DNA of 64,000 nucleotides from Blastomussa wellsi (Eukaryota; Cnidaria; Anthozoa; Scleractinia; Plerogyridae), in contig OX393564.1 in assembly GCA_947652115.1 (NCBI GenBank), positions 2,995,621 to 3,059,620 of the forward strand, written 5' to 3'. Position numbers and translations under genes: made by a program. Shown here piece by piece: positions 47,892 to 60,567 of the stretch. Position 1 is the stretch's first letter; each line of letters begins with the position of its first letter. The notes under the pieces are model-generated. The model saw only the letters and a list, made by a program, of their open reading frames with translations, ran no database searches and was not told the origin of the DNA.

Positions 47892-48443
47892 CTGTAAGAA
47901 CTTTAGCCATAATTGCCTTCTTGAGATCGTCAGGTTGTACATCCTTTTCTTCGTTAATTATCTTATCTATTGGTGTGATTATTTCCAATTCTTTTGGGTC
48001 GGCTTCTTTGCCAATGGCCACTGCAACTACCTTGATGCCTTTGTCCTGCAACGGTTTCGCTGCCTCGCTCACTTGCGATGAAGTTTTTCCTGATGCTAAA
48101 TCTGTAATCACAACCAATACTTTCTTGGCATGAGGACGAACACCAAAGGATATAAACAAGCTTTCTGCCTCTTTGATGGCTGCGTCTAAAGCTGCGCCAC
48201 TTCGCTTTTTCGGAATGAAATTCAGGAATCGTAGCAGATCGTTTATTTCAGTAAAATCGCCAAATTGGATCTGTGTGCTTGCTGTGTCTCCAAACACAAT
48301 TAGCCCATAATTGATTTTGCCCAATCCGTATTCTCCGATGATAGCTGCAATGGTGTCTTTCATGAGTTCAAAAATTTCATCAGCATCTAGTGAGCCTGCT
48401 GCGATAGCAAAAGCCAAGTCGAGTTCAGGAATGGGAGGTTCAC
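47892..48443 (-). CDS. VWA domain 14
   Basis: 184 codons. ELDLAFAIAAGSL: Ala at the site usually held by Ser; VVITDLASG. Donor GTTGGT. The intron on its left (47649-47891) shows no feature. Confidence 0.9.
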
Positions 48444-48524
48444 CTGTGAAAAATTTGAAAAATTTCAAGTCTGTGGCAATAAGATTTTTCAAGGACTATA
48501 CAACAAAAACTGGCAATATATATA

Positions 48525-48562
48525 CCGATGCAGTGCTCTACCAACTAAGCTCCATCAGGGAA
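48525..48562 (-). repeat. tRNA-like fragment
   Basis: On the minus strand GAGCTTAGTTGGTAGAGCAC looks like a tRNA D-arm with an A box. The B box and acceptor stem are missing, so it is a SINE remnant or chance. Confidence 0.35.
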
Positions 48563-48874
48563 GACACATCTTAAAACGTTTAGCCTATATTTTTCGCGTT
48601 TATGAACAACAATCCTTCTAAATCTTCATCGTTCGAAGCCATCCTTTCGTAGCCTGCGTGGCAGGTGTATAAAGGGGAAGGGAGGAAGGTAAAATGCAAA
48701 TGAACTTAGCCTGCTACGCAAGCAAAGTTTTCTCGAAATTTAGTAAGAAAATTCTTGTTGCAGTGTAAAAAAATTGTTTTCTATGATATAACTTTTCTGT
48801 ATTTATAATTGTTAAAGTGATAAGTAACATCCTGTGGACAACTTTGACTAGCATTACGATATACACAGCTTTAC

Positions 48875-49103
48875 CCTTTGCAACTTTGTCTATTATCTTT
48901 TCTCCTACGTCTTTAGGGTGTTCTTTGTTATCTGTTTCAATGACGTCTCCATCTGTTGGTATTTTCTTTACTTTATCAGGGTCCACGTCCGTCCCAACAG
49001 CCACTGCGATGACACGAATTCCAGCTGTTTCCAGGGGCCTTACTGCTGCCCTGATGTCCTGTGGGCTCTTGTCAGATGACTTGTCTGTAATGATGACTAA
49101 CAC
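48875..49103 (-). CDS. VWA domain 13, C-terminal exon
   Basis: 229 bases: VLVIITDKSSD, GIRVIAVAVGTDVD, ending IIDKVAKG. The intron on its left (48444-48874) has a tRNA-like fragment at 48525-48562. Confidence 0.88.
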
Positions 49104-49255
49104 CTACAAGAAATCCATTAAGTTAGCAACGAGCGTGTAAATAAAACAATAAAACAGATAAATTAATTTTGTTTATAGATGACTACACATAATACTCTTG
49201 CGACTAACAAACCTGTGGCCCTCGGATTCCCAATCGAATTAGAATTTAGAAATGT

Positions 49256-49410
49256 TGGTTTCTGAGGAGGAAGGAAACCGGAGAGCCCAGAGAAAACCCC
49301 TCGGGGAGGCAATAACAACCCACATAACTTATGAGGCCGGGCTGGAATCGAACAAGGGTCACATTGGAAGGAGGTGCGTGGTTTCACCACTGCGCCATTC
49401 CTGCTCTCCA
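49256..49410 (-). repeat. tRNA-derived SINE
   Basis: On the minus strand, A box TGGCGCAGTGG (49387-49397) and B box TGTTCGATTCC (49344-49354) lie 32 bases apart, as in tRNA genes. The 3' part (CCCCGAGGGGTTTTCTCTGG) belongs to a repeat I recall from many marine invertebrate genomes. No CCA-ready acceptor stem, so it is not a functional tRNA. Confidence 0.7.
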
Positions 49411-49670
49411 TTTCAACTGATTGAAGCTTACATAAGGCCAATAAAAAAGAGAGTTGTACTTTTTGCGGACGCTGCGTACAGCTGTGTAGTGAAAAATACT
49501 CGTAACATTCCTTCGTACACAAAACCATTTTACTGTATCAACCTTACGTGTTTCAGATGAAAGACAACACATATCCCTGTTACTTTCCGTTGGACCAGTG
49601 AATAATCCAATTTGTCACTGGTGTCGTTCAATTGTGACAGGTTATTCCTTCTTAATTTCCACTTATTTAC

Positions 49671-49999
49671 CTTGGCAGCGTTGGGTCTGATAAGTGGACT
49701 TTCAAACTGCTCTTTTGCCGCTTCCAATGCCTTATCGAGTGAGGGCGCCCCTGTCATTCTAAACATGCTACCAACTGCCTCAATCAACTCAGCATCTGAA
49801 TCGAAAATTTCACCAAAGGTGACTTGTGTTGAAGCCGAGTCCCCGTAGACAATGGCACAGTATTCCAGTCTTTCTGTCCCATATTTGTCAATTATGGACG
49901 TTATGATTTCCTTTATGAATGAATGTGTTTCTTCAGCTTCGAGGCCTGTGGCAGAGATGGCAAATGCCAGGTTGGTCTCTGGTAGCTGAAGGGTTCCAT
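49671..49999 (-). CDS. VWA domain 13, N-terminal exon
   Basis: 329 bases. ETNLAFAISATGL; ends IRPNAAK, phase 0. The intron on its left (49104-49670) carries a tRNA-derived SINE. Confidence 0.88.
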
Positions 50000-50336
50000 C
50001 TTTAAAAGAGAAAATGACACCAAAATAAGAAGCCATAAAAAACTCCTTCATGATCAACAGAAACGTTAGTGAGATTATTTTACGTGAGTCAGTCGATTGC
50101 AAAGAAACCGCCGGTTCGGCAGTGCTGCCTACGTGCCGTCCGAGGCTATAAAAAAGTACTTGCTTTAAACACTTTAAACAATCATATGGAAGCAGCACCG
50201 CCAAAACTTCCGTGTTTGCCATGAAGCAACATTGTCTGGGAGAATCTTACTCAACAATACTTTCAACAAAATTTTGGAGATGAGCAATACACAATCCGCT
50301 TATACGATGTTAAACAGAATCTTGAAGTATACTAAC

Positions 50337-50888
50337 TTATCACTCTCTCCATGATTTCTTTACTCAGGTCTTCTGGGTCTTCATCTTTCTTTGTCTTTAT
50401 GATGTTACCCCCCAGAGTGACAATCTCGAATTCCTTTGGTTTTGCCTGATCGCCAACTACTACAGGAATAATTTTCACGGCCATCTTCTCAAGTGGTTTA
50501 GCTGCGTCCACAACGACATACTCATCAAGACCGGAACTTTTGTCAGTCATGATAACCAGAACCCTGTCCGCGTCCTGACGGTCACCAGCCTCGGTGAACA
50601 TCTCGGTAGCTGTTTCCAGGGCTTTATCTAAGGCCGATCCGCCAGCAGATGCCTCGATCGTCTTCAACTGTTCCTGGATTTGGTCAGCATCGGTGTTGTT
50701 TTTAAGGTGAGCCACTACTGTAGCATCATCACTGTAAACAAGAAGGCCGTACCGAATTCTACTCGAGTCGTATTTCTGGAGTAGTGAGTCTATGGTATTG
50801 GTCATGAGCTGGAATACCTCATTGGCATCCGTACTGGTAGATGAGATAGCAAATACCAGATCTAGCTTTGGCACATTCAGGGGACGAT
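50337..50888 (-). CDS. VWA domain 12
   Basis: 184 codons. KLDLVFAISSTST, GGSALDKALETATEMF, VIMTDKSSG. Ends IMERVI before GTTAGT. The intron on its left (50000-50336) shows no feature. Confidence 0.9.
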
Positions 50889-51060
50889 CTAAAATAGAAA
50901 TTTAAAAGTCATTCAAGTGTTGAAATACACCTGAGAGGAGGACAGAATAGCAAAATCCTGTACTAACATAATGAATGGAATGACTGACAAGTGCGTGTAT
51001 ATTTTATTCATAATGAAGATAAATTTGGCATTTATATTATTACAGTACTAGCACCATATG

Positions 51061-51086
51061 ACGACAGAGAGACAAACAGACAGACG

Positions 51087-51121
<35 letters not shown>

Positions 51122-51262
51122 GGATAGAGAGACAGACAGACAGACAGACCAGACAGACGGATAGAGAGACAGACAGACAGACAGACCAGACAGACGGATA
51201 GAGAGACAGACAGACAGACAGACAGACAAACGGAAGACAGGCAGACAAATAGACAGAAAGAT
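51061..51262. repeat. CAGA tetranucleotide microsatellite
   Basis: About 200 bases of CAGA units, interrupted by three near-identical GGATAGAGAGACAGACAGAC stretches. Long open frames across it are artefacts of the repeat. Confidence 0.95.
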
Positions 51263-51384
51263 GAATATGTTTTCTGCACACCAAAGTGCTTCTTGCATAT
51301 TCTACCATGTAATTTGAGGTCATTAGCTAGTTACCTGCATATACACGTATCCACGATCCAATTAAAACCGTAGAATCTGCTTAC

Positions 51385-51942
51385 CTGTTAAGACCAAAAC
51401 CATAATATCTTTGGAAAGAATTTTGGGTTCAACAGAAGTTGGAACAGTCAAAACATCTCTGTTATCCGAGGCAATAGATTCCAGTTCTTGTTGGTCTGCT
51501 TTATCCCCTACAGCCACAGTAATGACACGGACATTCAACTCCTCTAAAGGTTTGACCCTGGCCACAAGCTCACCAACTTGGAGCCCTGACTCGTTGTCCG
51601 TGATGACAACAAGGACTTTTCTGGCATTAGGACGAGTGGCGTTCATCTTGAAGGATTCTAGTGCTCTCTCTAATGCTTCGTCTGTTGCTGGACCACCGGT
51701 GATTAGACTGAGAGAACTTATGTACGCTTCCAGTTCATCTGGATCTGTAATGCTGGAATCGAAATCAACGACCTGTCTAGCCTGTGATCCAAATATAATG
51801 ACACTATAGCGGATCTTGTTGATTCCATAGTTGTCTATGACATCATTTATGGTTTCTCTCATCAAGGTGAAGGTGCTGTTAGCATTAGAAGCTGTAGCGC
51901 TTATAGCGAAACAAAGATCTATCTCTGGTGGTTCTAGCACAG
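51385..51942 (-). CDS. VWA domain 11
   Basis: 186 codons. EIDLCFAISATAS and VVITDNESG. The intron on its left (50889-51384) has the CAGA microsatellite. Confidence 0.9.
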
Positions 51943-52179
51943 CTGAAAAAAGAAAGAGAAACAAGTATTTAAGGATGTATTTATCGAAACTAAAGGCTGC
52001 GGAATAATGTCCCCCACTACTTTCCAACAATGGAGTGACAATTGGTTCTTACAATACACCAAGCCATTGTACACCAGGACGGCTTACAACTGCAAGCGCA
52101 GCATCAAAATTTACATTCAAAGAATTGTCAGTGACTACTTAGCAACTGTGTCGAAGCTACTGGACACGGATGCACTTAC

Positions 52180-52701
52180 CAGCTAAAACATTCTCCATGA
52201 CTTTTTCAGCCAATTCTCTCGGTTCAACGGTTTTTGGAACTTCGAAGTCGGTTTGCGGAGTCCTTACTAGAGCAAACGTCAGAACAGGAATGCCTTGCTC
52301 TTCCAGGGCCTTAATGGCTTTTTCGACATCTTTAGGATTATCATACGAAACACCATCTGTCAGGAGGACGAGAATTTTTCTCGCTGATGGCCGAACACTT
52401 GAATCTTCAATTACTTGCATGGCCTCGTCTAAGACCCGCTTGGTGTCAGGGCGACCTGTGGCTCTTCGCGACTGCTCAATGAAATATTTTAAGCTTTCCC
52501 GGCTAGGAAAGTTCGTCTTAAAATCAAATATGATTTTTGGAAGGGTTCCGTACACAATGAAGCTGTAGCGCAAAGTGTTCATTCCGTACGTGTCTGTTAT
52601 AATCTCCACAGCATCTTTCATACGCTGATAGGCGTCAGCAGCATCTCCTATTGTAGCTGTTAGTGCGAATACCACGTCAATCTCTGGCACTTTAGTACGT
52701 T
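52180..52701 (-). CDS. VWA domain 10 (short)
   Basis: 174 codons, the shortest repeat: the segment between the last strand and the C-terminal helix is reduced (VLTFALVRTPQTDFEVPKT). EIDVVFALTATIG; VLLTDGVSYD is the copy closest to a canonical TDG motif. The intron on its left (51943-52179) shows no feature. Confidence 0.9.
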
Positions 52702-52817
52702 CTGAAAGAGTGAAAGAGTGTTACAAACAACCAAATATAATGTTATCTTATAACACACAGTACAGACTTATGATGCTATCAGCTAACAACCTATCAAAAC
52801 TACGATGTTCAACTTAC

Positions 52818-53372
52818 CCTTCAAAACCTTTTCCATGATTTCCTTTCCAAACTCGTCAGGATCACCCACTTCGGAAGTTGTAATGACGTAACGCACATCA
52901 GGTGTAAGTTCTTCCAGTTCTGTTCTGTCGGCATCAGCACCAATCCCCACTGGAATCACTACCACTGGCATATTCTCAAGCTTATAAGCTTCGGGTATGA
53001 CATCATCAAGCCTCGAGGAGGTCTTCCTGTCTGTGATCACAACCAGGACCTTGCGTGCATCGTTCCTAGCGCCTGGCGATGAGAACATTTGTTCGGCAAG
53101 CTTGAGGCCTGCATCCAGGGCAGGACCTCCAGATACGCGAGTAAGGTTTGTAAACAGTTCCTTCAGCTGCTCAGTTGTCGTGTAGGAATCGAAGTCAATG
53201 ACGGCCTCAGCATCGCCTCCGAAGAGAATCACGGCATAGTTGATGTCGTTTGTACCGTATTTGTCAACGATAGAAGTGACTGTCTCTTGTGCCTTCTTGA
53301 ACACTTCATCAGCACTGGAGGACACTGCACTTATCGCGAACACTAGATCAATTTTGGGTACCACAGGCGGAA
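52818..53372 (-). CDS. VWA domain 9
   Basis: 185 codons. KIDLVFAISAVSS, GGPALDAGLKLAEQ, VVITDRKTS. The link to domain 10 is a short 116-bp intron. Confidence 0.9.
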
Positions 53373-53852
53373 CTAAACATAGAAAAAAAAACAAGCATGT
53401 CCACTTGAAGCAATATACAAGGCCCTTTAAAGTTTAAGAAAACTTCTTTGTAAAACATAACAAGTTTGGTTTGGTTTTCAAGAAGATTTGTTACTAATTA
53501 TTGTCCAATAAGATAGGCAGCTCATCGGAGTAGGTGAAATACTTTTCCGTTGTGGCGCAATTTTTCAAATTTGCATTTATGGCTGATTTTATGAAGATTC
53601 TAATCTACTCAAAGTTTATATAAATGTTTCGGAATAATTGTCAATTAAGCTACTTAGAAAATGCAAACTTTCAGTTGAATCTAACTAATTTCCTCTTCCC
53701 TTACGCTTGTTTATGCCGCAAAGATTATGTAACAAAAATGCCTATAATACATTGGCTAGAATTTTCTTTCCAATATGGCAAATATGGCCTTTCCATCAAA
53801 AAGCAGTAATAGTGTAAATGAAACATATTTTTATCAAAGCTTAAACTCGCAC

Positions 53853-54413
53853 CTGGCTGGAACACCTTCTTCATCAACGCTTTAGTCAAAGAGTTCTTGT
53901 CTTCATCCACAGGAACCGTGATAACATTGTTATTATCTCCCGTGATATTCACCAGCTCATTCGTATCAACATTTGCGCCAATTGCCACGGCGATCACCTT
54001 AACCTTCATCTGCTTCAACGGGTCAGCGGCTGCCTCAATCTCTTCCTCGACAGAATCCCCCTTCATGTCCGTCATCACCACGAGTACCTTGGTAGCATTC
54101 GCGCGCACTCCGGGACCTTGAAAAGCTTTAGCAGCCTCCTCAAGGGCGACATGAGGTGATGTCGGTGGATTACTAACGGGCATGAATTTCACGAAGTTTT
54201 GCAGATATTCTGGATCCATTGGAACATTAGAGAAGCTGAACTTTGTGGAGGCGTCTGACCCGTAAAGAATGAAGCAGTAGCTTATGTCGCGAGTGCCATA
54301 GTCTTGAATGATCTTATTTATCACATCCTTCATTAGTTGGAAGGAGCGGCTAGACTGCACTGAGGTGGCACTCAAAGCAAATGCAAGATCAACAGGTGGT
54401 GGTCTTCGTGTTT
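53853..54413 (-). CDS. VWA domain 8
   Basis: 187 codons. PVDLAFALSATSV; VVMTDMKGD, where Gly replaces the usual Ser after the Asp. The end KKVFQPG lacks the usual GK. The intron on its left (53373-53852) shows no feature. Confidence 0.9.
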
Positions 54414-54808
54414 CTAAGAACATAAAAGGTTGATAAGTAATTTTTCATTACGCTATAGGAAGTTATTTGAAACAAGGCCGACAGAGCAGCACAACTCTAA
54501 AAGCTAAAAGCTAATTAGCAAAGTCATACTGACTGCGTAAAGATATGTGATCAGCGCAGGCGCAGCGAAACATGTAAACATCGGCAAGCGCGGGAAAACA
54601 TGCAAAACGGCGACAAGTGCTCGAAAGCACTCCACGACTGCAAGGAAAGAAATGTAGCGGAATGTAGCCATGCCCGCGTGGTTAGGTTGCATAGAATAAC
54701 AAAATTATGGTAGAACCTTGTTAGAAAGACAAACAGCTAAGAGTAAGGAGGTGCGGTAAAATCAAAGCGAAAAGTTACGAATGTTAACCACATTGTATAA
54801 TTCCATAC

Positions 54809-55357
54809 CATTGACTTTCGCCATGATCATCTCCATCAAATTATCTGGGTCTTCTTCTTCATCAACAAGAATTACACTGTCCTTATTACTCGTTGTTGCG
54901 CCAAGCTCTTTAGCATTAACTTGGTTTCCAATACCAACAGGAATGACAACAATCCCAGAATCCTCTAGGGGCTTGGCAGCTTTCTCAACATTGGCCTCAC
55001 TCTCCCCAGACCTCTTGTCCGTGATGACAACAAGCACGTGGATGGCATCCTTACGTACTCCGCTGTCCTGGAATGCCTGCTTGGCGACTGTAAGGGCCTC
55101 AGTGAGAGAGGAGCCTCCGGTATCGGGACGCAGGACCTCGATGGACGTCTTCAACTGGTCAAGACTGGAATATTTCTCACTAAATCGTACGATGATATTG
55201 GCAGAGTCCGAGTACACGATGAAACTGTATCTCAAGCTACCCGCGCCATATTTGTCAACAATACGCTGAACTGTGTCTTTCATTAACTTGAATGTTATTT
55301 CAGCTGATAACCCAGTGGCACTCAGAGCAAAGGCGATATCAACAGGCGGGAACTTGG
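54809..55357 (-). CDS. VWA domain 7
   Basis: 183 codons. PVDIAFALSATGL, VVITDKRSG, IMAKVNG at the end. The intron on its left (54414-54808) shows no feature. Confidence 0.9.
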
Positions 55358-55850
55358 CTGCAAAGTATAAACAAAAAAGTATATTGTCCAGTGGAAAAGA
55401 GCGGGAACCACTCTGCCACAACACGATATGTGGAAAAATTTACTTTCAGTACAGCATAGTATTTCATTCCCTTGGCAATTATATGGAGAAGTGGGGCTAG
55501 TTAATTTAGAACGCAAAGAAACTGGAACTAGCTAATCTTTAACGCGAAAGGACAGGGACTAGTCTGAAGCTAGGCTGTACTGAAATGTTACGGAAGCGTT
55601 CTTTAGCAAATCAAAAGTTGATTTATCTGAACTTGTCGTTTAAGGGTGAAGGAGTAACACCTATTTATTGCCTCGTTTATCAAGAAAACGAATCTTGTTT
55701 TACACAAAAGTTATGTTTTAACCTTAACTGGTTAAATGTTAGTCTCGATTGCATGTTCTTACTTCAAATTTATAGCTAACTCAGACAAACCAAATTTCCG
55801 CATAACTGCATAACCGCGTAACCCACAACGTCTTTCTAATGTTCACTTAC

Positions 55851-56408
55851 GTCTAATAACGTGTTCCATGATTTGTTTCCCTAACGACTTTGGCTCTTCA
55901 GTTCTTGGTACCGTGATAACAAATCTCTCTGGGTTGGTAACCTCCAGCTCTGAGGAACCAGCTTCACCCCCAACAGCTACAGCTACGACCTTGATTCCTT
56001 CCCCATCCAGTGGCTCGGCAGCTTTTTCAATATCTGCCACCCTTGAACCAGATTCTTTATCGGTGATAACCACCAATACCTTCCATGCGTCGGGTCTTGC
56101 ACTGGCAGATTCAAACACTCTTTTCGCCTCTTCCAGCGCTGCGATGAGGTTTGGGCCTCCGCTCCTTCTTGGAAGACCCTGAACAAACTCGATCAGTTTA
56201 TTTGGGGTTGACGTGTCGCCATCAAAGTCCAGTTCTATCTTGGCATCGTTACCAAACAGAATTACAGAATAACGCAACTTTTCTGTTCCATACTTGCCAA
56301 TTATCCAGGTCATAGTGTCTTTCATTAGCCTGAATGTTTGTCTGTTGTTCACCGAGTTTGCGCTTATTGCGAAAGCAACGTCCACTTCTGTGGAGACGGG
56401 TGGGGGAT
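55851..56408 (-). CDS. VWA domain 6
   Basis: 186 codons. EVDVAFAISANSV and VVITDKESG. Ends IMEHVIRR with GTAAGT donor. The intron on its left (55358-55850) shows no feature. Confidence 0.9.
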
Positions 56409-56479
56409 CTATCAGAAATAAATGAGAACGCATAGTCAGTGTCAAGAGACAACGTAACGTAAAAAAATGCGTTAGACCC

Positions 56480-56632
56480 TAGTAGTCCATAGGCCGGAGC
56501 TTATCCCGGTTTCCGCAGACGGTAAAGTGTCTTGCCCAAGAACACAACGCAATAACTCTACGGGGGCTCTAACCCGGATCGCTCTACCCGAAGTCCAGGG
56601 CGATCGCCATTATGCCACCACGCCTGCCACAA
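56480..56632 (-). repeat. tRNA-derived SINE, second family
   Basis: On the minus strand, A box TGGCATAATGG (56607-56617) fits the consensus exactly; a degenerate B box GGGTTAGAGCCC lies at 56563-56574. The 3' part reads TGTGTTCTTGGGCAAGACAC. A fragment of the same family is near 63595-63640. Confidence 0.65.
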
Positions 56633-56654
56633 CGTAACAGCATGAAAAACCAAC

Positions 56655-56975
56655 CTGTTATTATTAAGTTTAATATCTCTGTGGAGAGCTTGTCAGGGTT
56701 TTCGTCAGGTGGTGCATCAATGATGTTGCCGGTGTGCGGTGTTACATAAGCGAGTTCACTTGAGTCAGACTCGTCTCCTATAGACACCGTAATGATTTCA
56801 ACTTCTTTGTTCTCTAGTTCGACGGCCGCAGATCTTAGCTTATTTTCATCTAAGCCCGAGCTCTTGTCTGTGAACACAAGAAGAACTTTCTTTGCATTTT
56901 TTCGGACGCCATCTCCGTCAAATAAAACGCTGGTGGCTTTCAGAGCCTGGTCGAGCACAGGAGAGGAAGGACCAC
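56655..56975 (-). CDS. VWA domain 5, C-terminal exon
   Basis: 321 bases: GPSSPVLDQALKATSVLF, KKVLLVFTDKSSG, EIITVSIGDESD, ending EILNLIITG. The intron on its left (56409-56654) is largely filled by a tRNA-derived SINE. Confidence 0.87.
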
Positions 56976-57104
56976 CTGTAAAGATAAATTAACCTTGTCA
57001 TTATTGATGTATAAAAAATAATACATGGATACGCGGAGGTATAACATTTATCTTTGGGTGTTTAGTTTATAAACGTACTAATAACTACGATTTTTAACCA
57101 CCTT

Positions 57105-57245
57105 CCAGACATTTTCGACCATTTGCCAAAGATTTTCGAAGATTTTCACAATACGAACATTTCCGAACATTTCCGAACATTTTGCGGAAAGCTTCGAAGA
57201 TTTCCAAAGATATCCCCAGATCCCAAGATGTTTCGACTATGCAAC
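57105..57245. repeat. Imperfect GAACATTTCC / GAAGATTTTC repeats
   Basis: Multiple tandem decamer-like units (CGAACATTTC three times at 57157-57182 plus CGAAGATTT variants) in an intron. Confidence 0.75.
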
Positions 57246-57609
57246 AACAAATCTAACTTAGTAAAGGGGTCAACTTAGTAAAGGGGATTAGCTAAATATG
57301 TAAGAATAACTTTCAATCAAGTCATATATGAAAGAATCTACTAAAATCAGCTGAATTGTACAGAATTGTACAGAAAAATTTAAAAAACTTAAGACGGATT
57401 CCGCTCAAAGTTTGAGCAATAAGTGTAAAAATTATTTACCAAATATCTACCCACAGTTGACGCAGTTGACGCTTAAGTCTTGATAAGATCTTCTTACCTT
57501 TAGTTAAAATATTACCATGCTATGAGACTTTTTTGGTAACTTTATTTTTGCCATTATCGCTCGAATGTTCTGCGGAAATCACCTCAAAAACTCTTCTTAA
57601 AAATACTAC

Positions 57610-57858
57610 CTTTTGGTTTGGGTAGAATATCAATGTATTGTTTGAAGTCTTTCTTGGTCAGCGTCTTGTCAGAAAATTTCAACATTGGTTTAGCTTGCGT
57701 TCCAAAGAGCACCAGACTGTAGTGGATTTTCGATGTGCCGTATTTATCGACAATGGACTTGATAGTGTCTTTCATGAGCTTAAAGGACTGGCTTGATGCA
57801 GACGATACTGCACACATAGCAACCACGAGATCAACGTTTTCAATTGGCAGCAACACAG
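57610..57858 (-). CDS. VWA domain 5, N-terminal exon
   Basis: 249 bases. NVDLVVAMCAVSSASSQSF, with Cys in place of the usual Ser; ends ILPKPKG in phase 1. The intron on its left (56976-57609) has the GAACATTTCC repeats at 57105-57245. Confidence 0.87.
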
Positions 57859-58409
57859 CTACAATAAAAAAGAACAATTTTAATGGCCCACATAATGAAG
57901 TACGCTGTTACACATGGGCACGCAATGCGTGCAAGGGCCGCACGGTAATGTTATCGTGTTTGTCGGGTGGGAAAATGTCAATCTACTGAGCTGTAGGTCG
58001 AGAGAGACTCTTGATGAGAAAGCAAGGCCATTTACTAGGTTAACATGTGACGCGCGTCCCGCATACTGCTTGGCTCAGCAATGTCAAGAGCGTATTGAAT
58101 GGTTAGAAATAAAAAGGAAAGATGGTACTTTTTTAGTTCAGTAATAAATTGAGAAAGATGTAATGTTTATCGTGTCACGAGCGTGGGTAAAAAGCAAAAC
58201 CTAATTCCCCTACGGCATTCTGGACATGTAACATGCGCTGAGGAGGGTCGCACAGCCCTTTACACGCACTGCATGCCTACATTTCTAGAACTTGTATAAG
58301 AACCTGCCGATGACGTGGCCAACGTCCTCAAAGTTTTCTTCCAAGGAACTCGCAAGTTTCGCTAATAGCAATTTACATGATACATAATAACATTTTGTCG
58401 CATTCGTAC

Positions 58410-58641
58410 GTTTAAAAGCTCTTTCCATTATTTTGTTTCCCAAGATGGCAGGGTCGACATCTTCAGGAGCTATGATGGCGTCTTTCTTATTCTGTGTGCT
58501 TTGCTCTAACTGCGTGGAGTCCGGCACAGGTCCAAGACCGACAGCAATAACATGGATTCCTTTATCCTCTAAGGGCTTTGCCGCTCCTCTTATTTCCTCA
58601 TCTGTGGAGCTGGAGCGGTCGTCTGTTATTACCACGACCAC
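58410..58641 (-). CDS. VWA domain 4, C-terminal exon
   Basis: 232 bases beginning VVVVITDDRSSS, then KGIHVIAVGLGPVPD, ending IMERAFKRT. The intron on its left (57859-58409) shows no feature. Confidence 0.87.
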
Positions 58642-58947
58642 CTTTCGATAAAACAGAAGAAACACATCAAAAAGCTCTCTTCAAAAATAACGACTACATA
58701 AGGCGTGCGCCCATTGGCTTTCTTATTATTTGCCAAGCGCGGTTGCCGCATCACAAAATCGAGTTCATTCAGTCTTACCCTTAATTTTGATTAATCAACG
58801 AAGGACCTTCTCAGTGTTTATATAGGCGCATCTAAACATGAGGGTGTTTTACAGAATTCGAGACAGTTATGAAAACACGAGACGAAGTAAATGCAGAATT
58901 ACTTTCGACACTGAAGTGAAAACCACTCTAAACTCGTGCGTCATTAC

Positions 58948-59270
58948 CTTCATAGCATTTGGCCGAAGACCTGCACCTTCAAAAACAATCTTTGCCGCAT
59001 TCAGAACACCATCAAACACAGGAGGTCCTCTGCTTGCTGGCAAGCCCTGTACTAACTGCTTGAGGCCTTCAGGGGATTGATCTTTTGTTCCAAATCTCTG
59101 AGCAATGGTAGCGTCTGTGCCATATGAGATCACAGCATACCTAATGCTGCCAACACCGAAAGTGTTAATCACGTACGCGAGAGTGTCTTTCATAGTGCGG
59201 AGAGTTTCTGCTGCGTTCCTTGTGGTGGCACTCACGGCGAATATCACATCAACTTCTGGCACAGTTGGCT
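58948..59270 (-). CDS. VWA domain 4, N-terminal exon
   Basis: 323 bases. EVDVIFAVSATTRNAAETL; ends RPNAMK before a phase-0 intron (58642-58947) with no feature. Confidence 0.87.
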
Positions 59271-59912
59271 CTGATAGCAATAACAAACAATGACTACTTG
59301 GAAAATCATTTTAGAATAACATAGTGTTACTGCTTCATAAACAATTAGACTACGAGTTTAGTCACAGTTATTTTCAACGAGGATGAGTAATCTAATAGTT
59401 TTACTTGATAGTGAAAGAGGTATCAGGTTAAGCATTTTAAAAATGAAAATTGAAGGATAATCTCCCCGTTTCACGATTGAAAAAAAAAACAATCTAATAC
59501 GCGGCTCTTCGAGAGAACACATTCAATGTCTGCTAATTTTAACTATCACACGATCAACTTCAAATATCTAAGTTTTCAACGTAAATGTACCATTCGAGCA
59601 CTCTAACAAAACAGTTAGAACGTAAGTTAAGTCATACTATAAAAGGCTCATGCGAGAAATTACAAAACAAAGTCATAACTGCAAAGTGGCAACCGTTCAG
59701 TTTAACATGCGCACCTGTAGCGCAATTTGCTTTTTAACATGATTCTGGATAATGTTTTTTCCACCTAAATACGTTTCATCAACAGTAACAATATTAAACA
59801 AAATATTGGATAATGGATAATGACAAAGGCCAGCATTATTTATAATGACTTCTGCCAGACACTACTTTGCGGTGATTTGAAAAGCCTTCAAAGAAAACAA
59901 GGTCAAAAATAC

Positions 59913-60221
59913 CTTTTAAAACCTTTCGCATAATTGTATCTCCAAGTTTTTCTGGTACGAAAACCTTTGGTGCTTCAATCACATTACTGTCGTCTTTTGT
60001 GCTCAACTTCAGGTCAGCTGTATCTGTTTCCTCCCCAACAGCCACTGGAATGACGTTAATAAAGTTCTCGTGCAATTTGTTAGCAGTATCATTTATGACT
60101 GATCCAGAAACAACAGACTTCTTGTCAATGATCACGACCAGAACTTTCCTAGCGGCTGGTCGAGCTCCTGGTCCTTGAAATAACTTTAATGATTCGTCGA
60201 GAGCTTTCTCGAGATCAGGCC
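59913..60221 (-). CDS. VWA domain 3, C-terminal exon
   Basis: 309 bases: GPDLEKALDESLKLF, then KVLVVIIDKKS and VIPVAVGEETD, ending IMRKVLKG. The intron on its left (59271-59912) shows no feature. Confidence 0.85.
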
Positions 60222-60567
60222 CTTTACAAAAAGAGAACCAAAAGTATTATTCAACGTACAGCACACGAATAAATCACACTTCATTCAATGACTAATTAAT
60301 CGCCTTCCCTCAGTTCTTTGCATTACGTCAAGTACGCAATGATATCCTAATTGTTGTGGGGAAAAATAAACAGTTTCTGTGTCTTAAATTCACCTTCAAA
60401 AAAGCGACAATAAGATATATACAAGCGGTATGTTAGAACGCTTTATAGCGGAACGAACGGAGCCCCAAACCCATAGAAATAGGAGAACCAAGCACGCATA
60501 CAAAGTACAAACAGGAGAACCATGCCATTCAATTCTCATGGTCAATAGCCAGCGGCAAGACTCGCGG

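Noticed and set aside
49387..49397. Functional tRNA genes at the two A/B-box loci and at 48525-48562
   Set aside because: No complete acceptor stem or cloverleaf; intronic SINEs or remnants.
51032..51323. Three overlapping Cys/Leu/Ser-rich frames
   Set aside because: They are translations of the CAGA microsatellite.
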